64,000 nucleotides of DNA from CAZHVS01 sp964536015 (GTDB lineage: Bacteria > Bacteroidota > Ignavibacteria > Ignavibacteriales > Ignavibacteriaceae): positions 62,001 to 126,000 of the forward strand of contig CAZHVS010000001.1 of assembly GCA_964536015.1 (NCBI GenBank), written 5' to 3'. A program made the position numbers and the translations under genes. The notes under the pieces are model-generated. The model did no database searches and was not told the DNA's origin. It worked only from the letters and a program-made list of their open reading frames with translations. Every line of letters begins with the position of its first letter. Within the stretch, counting starts at the first letter, position 1. This document shows, piece after piece, positions 1 to 8,883 of the stretch.

Positions 1-202
1 TTTCTGCAAGCTCGAATGAAACTCTTGTTCTCGTAGAATCTTCAAAGAAGAGATTAACAATTGTTTTTCCCTGCAAAGTTGGAACACGTTTAATAGGTCT
101 TTCAAGAACTTCTTTAAAAGTTGTAGCAGTATCAAGGATAAGTTGAATATCGGCTTTAGGAACTCCTTGCATTCCCAACAAATGTTTACTTGATAATCCC
201 AT
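1..202 (-). CDS. pyrB: Aspartate carbamoyltransferase, N-terminal part (cut by window edge)
   Basis: Catalytic chain of aspartate transcarbamylase, which condenses carbamoyl phosphate with aspartate in the first committed step of pyrimidine synthesis. Only about the first 67 residues are visible. The translation starts MGLSSKHLLGMQG and contains FFEDSTRTR, the family's carbamoyl-phosphate-binding STRTR loop, near residue 56. The ATG at 202 lies one base after the pyrR stop codon, so the two genes form a tight, probably translationally coupled operon, the usual pairing of PyrR with pyrB. The gene continues beyond position 1, so the aspartate-binding half and operon end cannot be judged. The identity rests on the phosphate-binding motif and on the neighbour. 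Confidence 0.93.
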   Translation of the reverse strand, partial: MGLSSKHLLGMQGVPKADIQLILDTATTFKEVLERPIKRVPTLQGKTIVNLFFEDSTRTRVSFELAE

Positions 203-203
203 T

Positions 204-758
204 TTAACTCTCGCTGTTTGGTTTAACATCAACTAAGTAAACGGCATCTTCACCGTCCACTTCACTTAATTTAACTTTTACTTCTTCATTAAGAGAAGTA
301 GGAATATTTTTGCCAACGTAATCGGCGGAAATAGGCAGCTCACGGTGTCCTCTATCAACAAGCACACAAAGCTGTACAGTGCTTGGCCTTCCGAACTCCA
401 TTATAGCGCTTAGAGCAGCACGTACTGTCCTGCCGGTATAAAGCACATCATCAATCAGGATGATATCTTTTTCGTTTATATCAAAGTCAATCCTTGATAC
501 AGAAACAGTCGGTTGTTTAAGTTTCTTTCTAAAGTCATCGCGGTAAAGCGTAACATCAAGAATACCAAGCGGAATTTTTCGACCTTCAATTTCCATAATT
601 TTATCGTGGATTCTTTTTGAGATAAATTCACCTCGGGTTCTCATACCCAGCAGTGCCAGGTTTTTTGAGCCTTTGTTTTTTTCGATTATCTCGTGTGCAA
701 TGCGGGTGATTATTCTACCCATTCCAATATCATCAATTAATTTTGCCTTTATGTCCAT
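204..758 (-). CDS. pyrR: Bifunctional pyr operon regulator / uracil phosphoribosyltransferase PyrR
   Basis: PyrR-family protein of about 184 residues, the usual length. A type I phosphoribosyltransferase core shows the PRPP-binding motif ILIDDVLYTGRT around residues 99-110. In known PyrR proteins this core binds UMP/UTP and pyr leader RNA and can have uracil phosphoribosyltransferase activity. I chose the ATG at 758. The longest frame would begin with TTG at 764, but that codon lies in the U-tract of the leader hairpin. The only SD-like sequence, GAGG, is 11 bases upstream of the ATG and forms the 3' arm of that hairpin. The stop codon is one base from the pyrB start. Regulation through the leader at 749-891 is likely. 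Loss of the hairpin arm would expose the GAGG, so translation as well as transcription could be controlled. Confidence 0.94.
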   Translation of the reverse strand: MDIKAKLIDDIGMGRIITRIAHEIIEKNKGSKNLALLGMRTRGEFISKRIHDKIMEIEGRKIPLGILDVTLYRDDFRKKLKQPTVSVSRIDFDINEKDIILIDDVLYTGRTVRAALSAIMEFGRPSTVQLCVLVDRGHRELPISADYVGKNIPTSLNEEVKVKLSEVDGEDAVYLVDVKPNSES

Positions 759-826
759 ATACAAAAAATCCTCATTGGCTTTGCAGCCGCAGAGGTCCTT
801 TCAAATGTTGTTATGTAATAATTCAT
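749..826 (-). CDS. Putative 25-residue leader peptide of the pyr operon
   Basis: Short open frame beginning MNYYITTFER, preceded by a good Shine-Dalgarno sequence (AAGGA, six bases before the ATG at 826). It runs straight through the hairpin at 770-795 and its U-tract, and its stop codon lies inside the first codons of pyrR (10-base overlap). This is seen directly. That it is translated and couples ribosome position to the hairpin is inference from the similar layout of the enteric pyrBI leader. It is too short for coding statistics, so chance is possible. Confidence 0.45.
   Translation of the reverse strand: MNYYITTFERTSAAAKPMRIFCIWT
763..795 (-). terminator. Attenuator-like hairpin in the pyrR leader
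   Basis: On the minus strand CCUC (795-792) pairs with GAGG (773-770). An inner stem GGCU/AGCC is capped by a GNRA-type GCAA tetraloop, and a run of six U follows (768-763). It lies inside the leader-peptide frame, and its GAGG is also the only SD-like sequence before pyrR. It could act as an intrinsic terminator, an SD sequestrator, or a PyrR-binding stem. The known PyrR anti-antiterminator consensus was not clearly recognisable. Confidence 0.55.
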
Positions 827-883
827 TTGTGTTCCTTTTCTATCTCACTGAATAGAGTTAAAGGTTAATAAAAAACTTTTGCA

Positions 884-914
884 CAAACATAAGGGAATTC
901 TTTTTAAATGCAAA
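884..914 (-). promoter_or_regulatory. Bacteroidota-type promoter for pyrR-pyrB
   Basis: Reading the minus strand, TTTG (914-911), 19 bases, then TATGTTTG (891-884) match the Bacteroidota vegetative consensus TTTG-N19-TAnnTTTG exactly. This would place the transcription start near 877 and give a leader of about 120 bases before pyrR. Confidence 0.6.
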
Positions 915-1055
915 AACGAAAAAAAATAATTTTTGACGGAGAGCATTTTTATAAAAATTATTCTTCTTTTTTATGTTCTCAATACTTAATTTTTGAAAGG
1001 AAAATTTATTCTTCCTACTCCTAAGTTATTTTTTTCAAAATTAATTGGATTTAAT

Positions 1056-4000
1056 ATGATAAAAAACAAAGACCTTCAAACCTTAAAGAGGATAGGACAA
1101 GTATTTTTCATAGTACTTCTTTTCTCTTCTTTAATGTACTCTCAGGAATTTTCTTACAACGATTCCTGGGGAGCTTCAGGCTTCACATTAACGAAGCAAA
1201 ACAATGCGGGTATTGAAATTACTTTCTCTGTTCCGACTTTCACGTTAGCTGATGTGAATGTATTTGATCAGACAATGAAAGCAGCAACAATCCCAGGTAT
1301 CTTCTTACCAAACGACGCAGGCAAACCAGACCTTGCCGGAACAGGAAGATACATTGCGATACCAACCGGTGCTTCAGTAAAATACACAATTCTTTCTTAC
1401 AGAAAAGAAGTTTTCCAGAATATTGAAATTGCACCTGCTCCTGTATTACCATTAGATAATGATGATTCAGAATTGATTTACGAAAAGGATATGGCAGTCT
1501 ATGGAAAGAATGCTTATTATCCTGAAAGTCCTGTAACATTATCTGACGTAACAACAATTCGCGGTGTTGAAGCTGTTATGCTTGGAATTACACCTTTCCA
1601 ATATAACCCTGTTACAAAAGAACTGGTAGTTTATAAAGACTTAAAAGTTCAAGTTGAATTTCAGGGTGGTAAAGGAACATTTGGAGATGAAGCATACCGT
1701 AACAGATGGTGGGAACCAATTCTTAGCGATATATTCCTGAATTATTCGAGTTTACCGCCAGTTGATTTTGATAAAAGAGATTTAACAAAATCACTTGCTG
1801 ATGGTTACGAATATGTAATTATTGTACCAAACAATCCTGAATTTTCACAATGGGCTGATACATTAAGAAGATTTAGAATAGCACAGGGAATAAAAACAGG
1901 CATATTTAAACTTTCTGATATTGGCGGCAACGTAGTTGCTACTATTAAGAATTGGGTAAATAATGCATATAATAACTGGACAATAAAACCAGTTGCAATT
2001 TGTTTACTTGGAGATTACGGAACAGATGCTAATTCCAAAATTATTACAATTTTACAAACGCATCCTGCAGGATATCCTGCATTTGCATCGGACAACTATT
2101 ATTCAGATGTTAATGGCGATGAAATGCCTGAGATAGTTTTTTCAAGAATAATAGCAAACGATGCAACTCAGCTTCAAACATTAATTACAAAGAATATTAA
2201 TTACGAAAGAAATCCACCAACCAGTTTTGATTTTTATAATAAACCGATAACAGCTTTAGGCTGGCAGACTGAGAGATGGTTCCAGATTTGTTCTGAAGTT
2301 CTTGGTGGATACTTTAAGAAAAAACATGGTAAATTACCAACAAGAATAAATAAAATTTATTCAGGAACTCCTGGAACGACCTGGTCAACTGCAACTAATA
2401 CTGCAACAGTTGTTAATTATTTCGGTTATCCAGGAAGAAATTATATCCCTATGACTCCTGATTCACTTGGTGGCTGGGATGGTGGAACTGCTACAATGGT
2501 TAATAATGCTATTAACTCTGGTTCTTTCTTACTGCAGCATCGTGATCACGGAGAATATATTGGATGGGGAGAACCTTCATATAATACTACAAATATTGGT
2601 CAGTTAACAAATACAGATTTAACATTTGTATATTCAATTAACTGCGAAACAGGTGCATATCATAATCCATCCGGTTGTCCTGCGGAAGGAAGTTTTGTTG
2701 AAGTATTTTATCGTCATAAGTATAATGGACAGAACTCCGGTGCATTAGGACTTGTATGTCCATCAGAAGTATCATATTCATTTGTTAATGATACATACTG
2801 TTGGGGAATGTATGATAATATGTGGCCTGATTTCTTACCGGATTATGGAACAACACCTCCTTCAAGAGATGTTAAACCAGCATTTGGAATGGCTGCAGGA
2901 AAATATTTCTTACAGCAATCGAGCTGGCCATATAATACAAGTGATAAGCTTGTTACTTATCGTTTATTCCATATGCATGGCGATGCTTTTTTAAATTTGT
3001 ATTATAATGTACCACAAAATTTAACTGTTACTTGTCCTTCAACAGTTGTAACCGGTGCAACCTCAATTTCAATTTCTGCTGATGAAGGTGCATTGATTGC
3101 GTTGACAATTGATACTACAATTATTGGAACCGGAACAGGTTTAGGTGCTGGTAATCCTGTAATGATAAATATTCCAGGCAACCAGGTTCCTCCGCAGCTA
3201 ATAAAAGTTGTTATTACAAAACAGAATTATTATCGTTATGAAAATAATATTACTGTAATACCTAATTCAGGGGCTTACATTGTACACGATTCACTTTCAA
3301 TTAATGATGCTTCACCACTTGGTAACGGAAATGGACTTTGCGATTATGGTGAGACCAATAAACTTAATTTGAGAGTAAAGAATGTTGGCTCATTGCAGGC
3401 ATCAAATGTGCTTGTAAAGATTCGTACAAGTGATGCTTATGTAGTTTTGACAGATTCTTCAGAGAATTATGGTGTTATTGCTGCTAATGCAACAAAGACA
3501 ATTAATGATGCATTTACATTTAATGTTCTTCCAACAATTCCAGATGGAAGAGTTATATCATTTACTGTTGTTGCAACAAGTGATACGAATGTATGGACAA
3601 GCGGATTTTCAATTACTGCACATGCACCAGTAATGGCTCTTGGGACTGTTACTGTTAACGATTCGATTGGAAACAATAACGGAAGATGGGACGTTGGTGA
3701 AACTGTAAAATTACTTGTTCAATTTAAGAATACAGGAAGCTGCGATTTGACAAATGCAAAAGGAAAGCTTATTAAATTAAGTGAGTTTGTTACAATAACA
3801 GCTGATAGTATTAATTACGGAACCATACCAGCAAATGGTAATCTTATTAAAGAATACATTGTAACTTCTTCAGCTTCTACACCGGTTGGACATACAGCTA
3901 ATTTTAATTTTAAGATGTATGGACAGTTGTTAACAGCAAAGATTGATTCATTTAATCTTACAGTTGGAAAGAATACATTTGTAATAGGAACGGGAACAAC

Positions 4001-5048
4001 AGCAGTTGGCTGGCCTTTCTATACTTATTATCACGATTCAAGAACGCAGATGTTGTATCTTGCAAGTGAATTATTAACGACAGGTGCTGCTGCAGGTAAT
4101 GTTACCAAGATAGCATTTGATGTTGTTTCTCCTGCAGCACAGGTGATGAATGGTTTCTATATTAGAATGAAGAATACACCTCTTACATCTTTAAGTGCAT
4201 GGGAAACCGGCTTTACGGATGTTTATTCTGGAACGTATGCAATACCAGGAAGCGGCTGGCAGACAATTAATCTGCAGACTCCGTTTGCATGGGATGGAAT
4301 TCAGAACTTGTTGATTGAGATTTGTTTTGATAATACATCTTATACATCCAATACGACTGTTAATTCTTCAACTACTACAGGTACGTTGAACAGACATAAC
4401 CATGTGGATAATGGAACGGGATGTACGTTGACATCTACTTCGACGGCGGCAACAAGACCGAATATTACTTTAACTATGGAAATGATGATACCTGTTGAGC
4501 TTGTTTCATTTTCATCTGCACAGGACAATAATAATGTTGTTCTTACGTGGACTACAGCTACTGAGACAAACAACAGTATGTTTGTTATTGAAAGAAGAGT
4601 TAATGAAGGAAGTTATCAGGAAGTTGGAAAAGTAAGCGGACGCGGAACATCGACAGAGCCGTTGAATTATTCGTTTACAGATAAGGGTGTTCCTGTTGGT
4701 AAGTACACTTACAGATTGAAGCAGGTTGACTTTGATGGAACGAGTTCGTATTCAAAGGCACTTGATGTAGATGTTACGGCACCAAAGGTTTATGCTTTAG
4801 AGCAGAATTATCCTAATCCTTTTAATCCATCAACTTTGATAAAGTATTCTATTGCAAAGGATGGACTTGTAAATCTTTCTGTTTACAATGTTCTTGGAGA
4901 AAAGGTTATGACGCTTGTGAATGAAGTTCAGAAGGCAAATTCTTATAGTATTAATTTTAATGCTACGGGACTTGCAAGCGGAGTTTATTTCTACAAGTTA
5001 GAGTCGGGAAATTATAATTCAATTAAGAAGATGATATTTGTTAAGTAA
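1056..5048 (+). CDS. Secreted C25 (gingipain-like) cysteine protease with T9SS sorting domain
   Basis: About 1330 residues from the ATG at 1056; a longer frame from a TTG at 993 adds 21 residues before the signal peptide and has no better ribosome site. The order is: signal peptide (hydrophobic FFIVLLFSSL, likely cleavage after MYSQ); pro-region; C25 peptidase domain at about 250-660; Ig-like/CARDB-like beta domains; and a C-terminal sorting domain starting YPNPFNPST. The catalytic dyad is visible as His498 in HRDHG and Cys530 in SINCETGAYH, 32 residues apart, as expected in gingipain-type enzymes. The sorting domain implies export by the type IX system and surface attachment or release. It stands alone with a strong terminator downstream. 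Substrate specificity cannot be read, and the surface-sortase PorU is a paralogous alternative. Confidence 0.9.
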   Translation: MIKNKDLQTLKRIGQVFFIVLLFSSLMYSQEFSYNDSWGASGFTLTKQNNAGIEITFSVPTFTLADVNVFDQTMKAATIPGIFLPNDAGKPDLAGTGRYIAIPTGASVKYTILSYRKEVFQNIEIAPAPVLPLDNDDSELIYEKDMAVYGKNAYYPESPVTLSDVTTIRGVEAVMLGITPFQYNPVTKELVVYKDLKVQVEFQGGKGTFGDEAYRNRWWEPILSDIFLNYSSLPPVDFDKRDLTKSLADGYEYVIIVPNNPEFSQWADTLRRFRIAQGIKTGIFKLSDIGGNVVATIKNWVNNAYNNWTIKPVAICLLGDYGTDANSKIITILQTHPAGYPAFASDNYYSDVNGDEMPEIVFSRIIANDATQLQTLITKNINYERNPPTSFDFYNKPITALGWQTERWFQICSEVLGGYFKKKHGKLPTRINKIYSGTPGTTWSTATNTATVVNYFGYPGRNYIPMTPDSLGGWDGGTATMVNNAINSGSFLLQHRDHGEYIGWGEPSYNTTNIGQLTNTDLTFVYSINCETGAYHNPSGCPAEGSFVEVFYRHKYNGQNSGALGLVCPSEVSYSFVNDTYCWGMYDNMWPDFLPDYGTTPPSRDVKPAFGMAAGKYFLQQSSWPYNTSDKLVTYRLFHMHGDAFLNLYYNVPQNLTVTCPSTVVTGATSISISADEGALIALTIDTTIIGTGTGLGAGNPVMINIPGNQVPPQLIKVVITKQNYYRYENNITVIPNSGAYIVHDSLSINDASPLGNGNGLCDYGETNKLNLRVKNVGSLQASNVLVKIRTSDAYVVLTDSSENYGVIAANATKTINDAFTFNVLPTIPDGRVISFTVVATSDTNVWTSGFSITAHAPVMALGTVTVNDSIGNNNGRWDVGETVKLLVQFKNTGSCDLTNAKGKLIKLSEFVTITADSINYGTIPANGNLIKEYIVTSSASTPVGHTANFNFKMYGQLLTAKIDSFNLTVGKNTFVIGTGTTAVGWPFYTYYHDSRTQMLYLASELLTTGAAAGNVTKIAFDVVSPAAQVMNGFYIRMKNTPLTSLSAWETGFTDVYSGTYAIPGSGWQTINLQTPFAWDGIQNLLIEICFDNTSYTSNTTVNSSTTTGTLNRHNHVDNGTGCTLTSTSTAATRPNITLTMEMMIPVELVSFSSAQDNNNVVLTWTTATETNNSMFVIERRVNEGSYQEVGKVSGRGTSTEPLNYSFTDKGVPVGKYTYRLKQVDFDGTSSYSKALDVDVTAPKVYALEQNYPNPFNPSTLIKYSIAKDGLVNLSVYNVLGEKVMTLVNEVQKANSYSINFNATGLASGVYFYKLESGNYNSIKKMIFVK

Positions 5049-5070
5049 TTAGTTGAGTTATTCTTTGTTG

Positions 5071-5103
5071 AAATGCCATCTTCAGAAGAGGATGGCATTT
5101 TTG
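5071..5103. terminator. Bidirectional intrinsic terminator
   Basis: AATGCCATC (5072-5080) and GATGGCATT (5091-5099) form a perfect 9-bp stem with a 10-base loop, flanked by A-rich and T-rich tracts. It lies between the converging protease and esterase genes and could serve both. Confidence 0.8.
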
Positions 5104-5104
5104 T

Positions 5105-5902
5105 TTATTCTTTTGTAAGAGATTTGAAAAATTGAAAATGAGTTTCAATGGTTTTCTTCCAATACTCTCTATTGTGGTTGCCGGGTTGTGAGATGAATGT
5201 TGCAGGGACTTTGTATTTTCTACATTCATCATAGAAGTTTTTATTAACATCGTAAGCAAAGTCATCACTGCCGCAATCGAAGATAATTTTTTTACCAGAC
5301 TTTTTTATTAGTTGAACATTGTTAATGGGATTAACCTGAGACCAGAATTCTTTGTTTTCATCATAAGTACCAAGGTGATTACTCATTCCCCATTTTGAAG
5401 CGAAGGGGATAATATCAAGTATTCCGCTGGTGCTTGCGGCGGATTTGAAAAAATCTGTATTGCTTGCAAATAGAGTAATTGCACCAAAGCCTCCCATACT
5501 TAAACCACTGATAAAGATTTTTGCTTTATCGATGCTGTATTTTTCTAAAATTGTTTTTGTAAGTACATTAAAGAAAAAAGTTTTAAACTGACAGCTTTGT
5601 TTAACAGGGCTATCGACATACCAGGAATCGTAAAATCCATCGGGGCAGACAATAATAAAATTAAATCTGTTAGCATAGGTTTGTAGTTTGATGATTTCAT
5701 TCCACTGGTTATAATTTCCACTCCAGCCGTGGAGAAGAAAGAGAACAGGATAGTTGTTTGATGGTTTGTATTTAAATGGAGTGAAGACAAGCGTAGTATC
5801 GTCAGCGGGGATAAGTTCTGATTTTAATATCAAAGTATCCTGAGCGATAGAAATGTTTATCCAACAAAACAAGATGAAGAAAGTATAGAGAGTTTTTGTC
5901 AT
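5105..5902 (-). CDS. Secreted alpha/beta-hydrolase esterase (esterase D/feruloyl esterase-like)
   Basis: Protein of 265 residues with an N-terminal signal peptide ending about SIAQ. The alpha/beta-hydrolase features are the oxyanion segment LFLLHGWSG, nucleophile elbow GLSMGG (Ser135), a probable acid in DCGSDD and the C-terminal His in GNHNREYW. This arrangement fits the putative esterase family that includes S-formylglutathione hydrolase, feruloyl and acetyl-xylan esterases. The signal peptide favours an exported carbohydrate- or lipid-ester hydrolase over a cytosolic detoxifying enzyme. The ATG at 5902 has a TATATTTG -7 element (5931-5924) upstream. The gene converges on the C25 protease and is divergent from the TPR lipoprotein. 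The exact substrate is unknown. Confidence 0.82.
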   Translation of the reverse strand: MTKTLYTFFILFCWINISIAQDTLILKSELIPADDTTLVFTPFKYKPSNNYPVLFLLHGWSGNYNQWNEIIKLQTYANRFNFIIVCPDGFYDSWYVDSPVKQSCQFKTFFFNVLTKTILEKYSIDKAKIFISGLSMGGFGAITLFASNTDFFKSAASTSGILDIIPFASKWGMSNHLGTYDENKEFWSQVNPINNVQLIKKSGKKIIFDCGSDDFAYDVNKNFYDECRKYKVPATFISQPGNHNREYWKKTIETHFQFFKSLTKE

Positions 5903-5967
5903 TATAAACCTATTTTTTTATTACAAATATAAGATGAGTCGAGAAAATATTTTGGCAGAATTTCTGG

Positions 5968-5999
5968 TTTGTTAGAACGAGTAAGGTTTAATAGTTTTG
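5968..5999 (+). promoter_or_regulatory. Bacteroidota-type promoter upstream of TPR lipoprotein
   Basis: TTTG (5968-5971), 20 bases, then TAGTTTTG (5992-5999) fit the TTTG-N19/20-TAnnTTTG pattern about 33 bases before the start codon at 6032. Confidence 0.5.
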
Positions 6000-6031
6000 T
6001 GCCGGTTTAAGAAATAATTAAAGAAAGCGAT

Positions 6032-6532
6032 ATGAAGATAAGATATTTTGTTTTAGCGATAGTAGTATTATTTGCCGGATGCTCAAAGGAAAGTGAGAAA
6101 GAACTTTTTGATAAAGCACAGAAAAATTTTAAAGAGAATAAATTTGCAGAAGCAGTAAAGAATTATGAATTACTTGCAGAGAATTATCCTGAAGGTTCTT
6201 TAGCTTCAAGTGCATTATATGAGGCAGGAAGGATTTACCAGGGAGGATTGATAAAGGAATTACAGATTCAAAAATCGTTTGAGAAAGCTGTTGATTTATA
6301 TGTGCAGGTCTTTGAAAAATATCCAAAGAGTAAGGAAGCAGCAGGAAGCATGTTTATGGCTGCATATTTACAGGCGAATGAACTAAAGCAGTATGACAAA
6401 GCAAAAATAAATTATGAAAAATTTATTAGATTATTTCCGGATGATGAAATGGTTCAAGCAGCCAAGGAAGAGTTGAATAATATTGGTTTAACTCCTGAGC
6501 AGATTTTAGAAAAGAGAATATCTTCAAAATAA
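6032..6532 (+). CDS. TPR-repeat lipoprotein
   Basis: Protein of 166 residues with a lipoprotein signal: a hydrophobic stretch followed by lipobox LFAGC, with Cys17 as the likely lipidated residue. The mature part is almost entirely tetratricopeptide-like helices (FDKAQKNFKENKFAEAVKNY, ASSALYEAGRIY, YDKAKINYEKFIRLFP). Its architecture recalls BamD/YbgF-type periplasmic scaffolds, but it is shorter than BamD (about 250 residues) and I do not assign that role. It is followed after one base by the DUF58 gene, so the two are probably co-transcribed. A scaffold role at the membrane is inference. Confidence 0.8.
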   Translation: MKIRYFVLAIVVLFAGCSKESEKELFDKAQKNFKENKFAEAVKNYELLAENYPEGSLASSALYEAGRIYQGGLIKELQIQKSFEKAVDLYVQVFEKYPKSKEAAGSMFMAAYLQANELKQYDKAKINYEKFIRLFPDDEMVQAAKEELNNIGLTPEQILEKRISSK

Positions 6533-6533
6533 A

Positions 6534-7436
6534 TTGGAAACAGCCGATTACAAAAAATATCTTGACCCTGCAATAATTTCTGGGATATCATCACTTGAAT
6601 TGAGAGCGAGGTTAATTGTAGAGGGATTTCTGCTTGGTTTACACCGAAGTCCTTATCACGGTTTCAGTATAGAATTCAGCCAGCATAGGCAGTATATGCA
6701 GGGAGATTCACCTAAAGATATTGACTGGAAAGTGTATGGTAAGACAGATCGATTTTACGTTAAGCAATACGAAGAAGAGACAAACCTTAAATGCTACGTG
6801 ATACTTGATGTAAGTAAATCGATGATTTATGCATCGGAAGGAAGAATAAGTAAACTTGAGTATGGGAAAATACTTGCTTCGGCATTAAGCTATATTTGTA
6901 TTAAACAAAAAGATGCAATTGGATTGACGCTTTATTCTGATACAATTAAGAAAGTGCTTCCACCAAAGGCATCAAACAGTTACTTAAAAGAGATATTAAT
7001 TGCTTTATCTGAAAATGGAAGTGGGGGAGGAACAAATACAGCTGAATGTCTTTTTACAATTACAGAAAAAATAAAACGGAAAGGACTTGTAATAATCATT
7101 TCTGATTTTTTTGATGATATAACTACAGTACTTAAATCGATAAAGCAATTTCGTTATATGAAAAATGAAGTAATTGTTTTTCAGATTTTAGACCCGCTTG
7201 AAAGAAGTTTTGCATTTGGGAGAGATTCTGTTTTTATAGACCTTGAGACAAAAGAAGAAATGACTACACAACCACACCAGATAAGAAAAGCATATAAAGA
7301 AGCAATGGATGAATACCTTGAGTTAATTAAGACAGAATGTTTGAACGCGGGAATAGAGTATAATCTTCTTGATACATCAATAAGCTTTGACAAAGCATTA
7401 TATTCATATCTACAGAAAAGAATTAAACTGTATTAA
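6534..7436 (+). CDS. DUF58 domain protein (VWA-like fold)
   Basis: Protein of 300 residues with the conserved DUF58 core: the RQYMQGDSPKDIDWKVY segment near residue 55 and a VWA-like metal site DVSKSM near residue 92, with GSGGGTNT and ISDFFDD further on. The first residues, conserved in the family, precede any ATG. Translation must therefore start at the TTG (6534), one base after the upstream stop codon, which suggests coupling. DUF58 proteins usually lie beside MoxR ATPases and Bat proteins in Bacteroidota. Here neither is present; the only operon partner is a TPR lipoprotein. The molecular function is unknown. There is no membrane segment, so it is probably cytosolic. Confidence 0.85.
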   Translation: METADYKKYLDPAIISGISSLELRARLIVEGFLLGLHRSPYHGFSIEFSQHRQYMQGDSPKDIDWKVYGKTDRFYVKQYEEETNLKCYVILDVSKSMIYASEGRISKLEYGKILASALSYICIKQKDAIGLTLYSDTIKKVLPPKASNSYLKEILIALSENGSGGGTNTAECLFTITEKIKRKGLVIIISDFFDDITTVLKSIKQFRYMKNEVIVFQILDPLERSFAFGRDSVFIDLETKEEMTTQPHQIRKAYKEAMDEYLELIKTECLNAGIEYNLLDTSISFDKALYSYLQKRIKLY

Positions 7437-7459
7437 AATTTTTGTGAAGCATTACTTAT

Positions 7460-8812
7460 TTACAAAAGTGAATCAATATCGCTAAAATAAATCTCGCTAT
7501 ACTTTTCAGCTTGTTCAATTGAAGCGGCTTCACAGATAATTCTTAATATTGGCTCTGTGTTTGATTTCCGGACATGAACCCAGTGGTCTTTAAAATCTAT
7601 TTTTAGTCCGTCTTCGGTATTAATTTTTCCTGAGCTATATTTTTCGATTAGTTGGTTGATGATTATGTCAGGATTTTTTTCTCCAAGAGTAATTTTTTTC
7701 TTTGCAATAAAATATTGAGGGAGAGAATTTTTTAATTCTGCCATACTTTTCCCAAACTCTGTTAAATGCTGAAGAGTTAAAGCAATCCCTACAAGGGCAT
7801 CTCTTCCATAATGTAATGCGGGATAAATTACACCGCCGCTTCCTTCTCCACCGATAACAGCATTTACTTCTTTCATTTTTTTGACAACGTTTGCTTCTCC
7901 AACCGGGGTTCTGAATACGCTACAATTATAAGATTTTGCAACATCATCTACTGCTCTTGTTGTAGAAAGATTTACAACAACATTTCCTTTCTGCTTTGAA
8001 AGAATAAATTTGACTGCTTGAGTAATTGTATTTTCTTCACTGAAAGGTCTTCCTTCATTTGTTATTAAAACTAATCTGTCAACATCAGGATCAACGACAA
8101 CTCCAATATCTGCATTATTATCTTTTACAGCTTTCATAGTAGCAGTTAAATTTTCAGGAAGAGGTTCAGGTAGTCGTGGAAATATTCCTGTTTTTTCGCA
8201 ATTCATTTCAATAACATCACAGCCAAGTTCTTTTAACAGTTGAGGGATGATATAAACTCCAGCCCCATTAACACAATCGGCAACAACTTTAAATTTTCTT
8301 TTCTTAATAGCATTAATATCAATAAGATTCATTTTTAAAACATCATCTTTATGATAATATAATCCTTCTTTATAGAAAGAATATTTTCCTAATTCATTCC
8401 ATGCTTTATACCTGATGTTTTTATTACTTAAAAATTTTAACATTTCAGCATTTTCTTCCGATGTTAAAAATTGTCCTGTTCCATTTAACAATTTTAGAGC
8501 ATTCCATTCATTAGGATTATGACTTGCGGAAATAGCTATGCCACCATTTGCTTTAAGATTTTTTACAGTATATTGAACAGTAGGAGTTGGAGTAATACCA
8601 ATATCAATCACATCCAATCCTTTTGCAAGCAAAGTACCAGAGACAATATTTTTAACCATTACACCAGAGATTCTGGCATCTCTTCCAATAACAATTTTTC
8701 CAGTATTAATAAAATCAGCATAGGCAGAAGTATATTTAACGAGTGTTTCAGGGTCAAGTCCATCACCCACCAAACCTCTTATTCCTGAGATACTAACCAT
8801 TAAAGTTGGCAT
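7460..8812 (-). CDS. glmM: Phosphoglucosamine mutase / phosphomannomutase family enzyme
   Basis: Alpha-D-phosphohexomutase of 450 residues with all four signature loops: phosphoserine loop ISASHNP (Ser97), metal loop DPDVDR near residue 240, sugar-binding loop GEGSGG and phosphate-binding loop RKSNTEPILRI near the C-terminus. The likely reaction is glucosamine-6-P to glucosamine-1-P for peptidoglycan precursors. The sugar loop differs from the GEQSGH/GEMSGH typical of proteobacterial GlmM and PMM, so a phosphomannomutase/phosphoglucomutase role cannot be excluded and the symbol is tentative. The start has a good SD (AAGGA seven bases before the ATG at 8812). It converges on the DUF58 gene with only 23 bases between them and no obvious hairpin. 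Confidence 0.85.
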   Translation of the reverse strand: MPTLMVSISGIRGLVGDGLDPETLVKYTSAYADFINTGKIVIGRDARISGVMVKNIVSGTLLAKGLDVIDIGITPTPTVQYTVKNLKANGGIAISASHNPNEWNALKLLNGTGQFLTSEENAEMLKFLSNKNIRYKAWNELGKYSFYKEGLYYHKDDVLKMNLIDINAIKKRKFKVVADCVNGAGVYIIPQLLKELGCDVIEMNCEKTGIFPRLPEPLPENLTATMKAVKDNNADIGVVVDPDVDRLVLITNEGRPFSEENTITQAVKFILSKQKGNVVVNLSTTRAVDDVAKSYNCSVFRTPVGEANVVKKMKEVNAVIGGEGSGGVIYPALHYGRDALVGIALTLQHLTEFGKSMAELKNSLPQYFIAKKKITLGEKNPDIIINQLIEKYSSGKINTEDGLKIDFKDHWVHVRKSNTEPILRIICEAASIEQAEKYSEIYFSDIDSLL

Positions 8813-8883
8813 AAAACAATCCTTAAATGAATAAATAAGTACAATCTTAATTTAAGAAAAATGAAAATAAAAAAATCATAAAT

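Noticed and set aside
673..855. 60-codon plus-strand frame across the pyrR promoter and leader
   Set aside because: It is antisense to the pyrR start and leader and has no SD or recognisable family.
993..1055. Extended N-terminus of the C25 protease from a TTG at 993
   Set aside because: It adds 21 residues in front of a typical signal peptide; the ATG at 1056 is more plausible.
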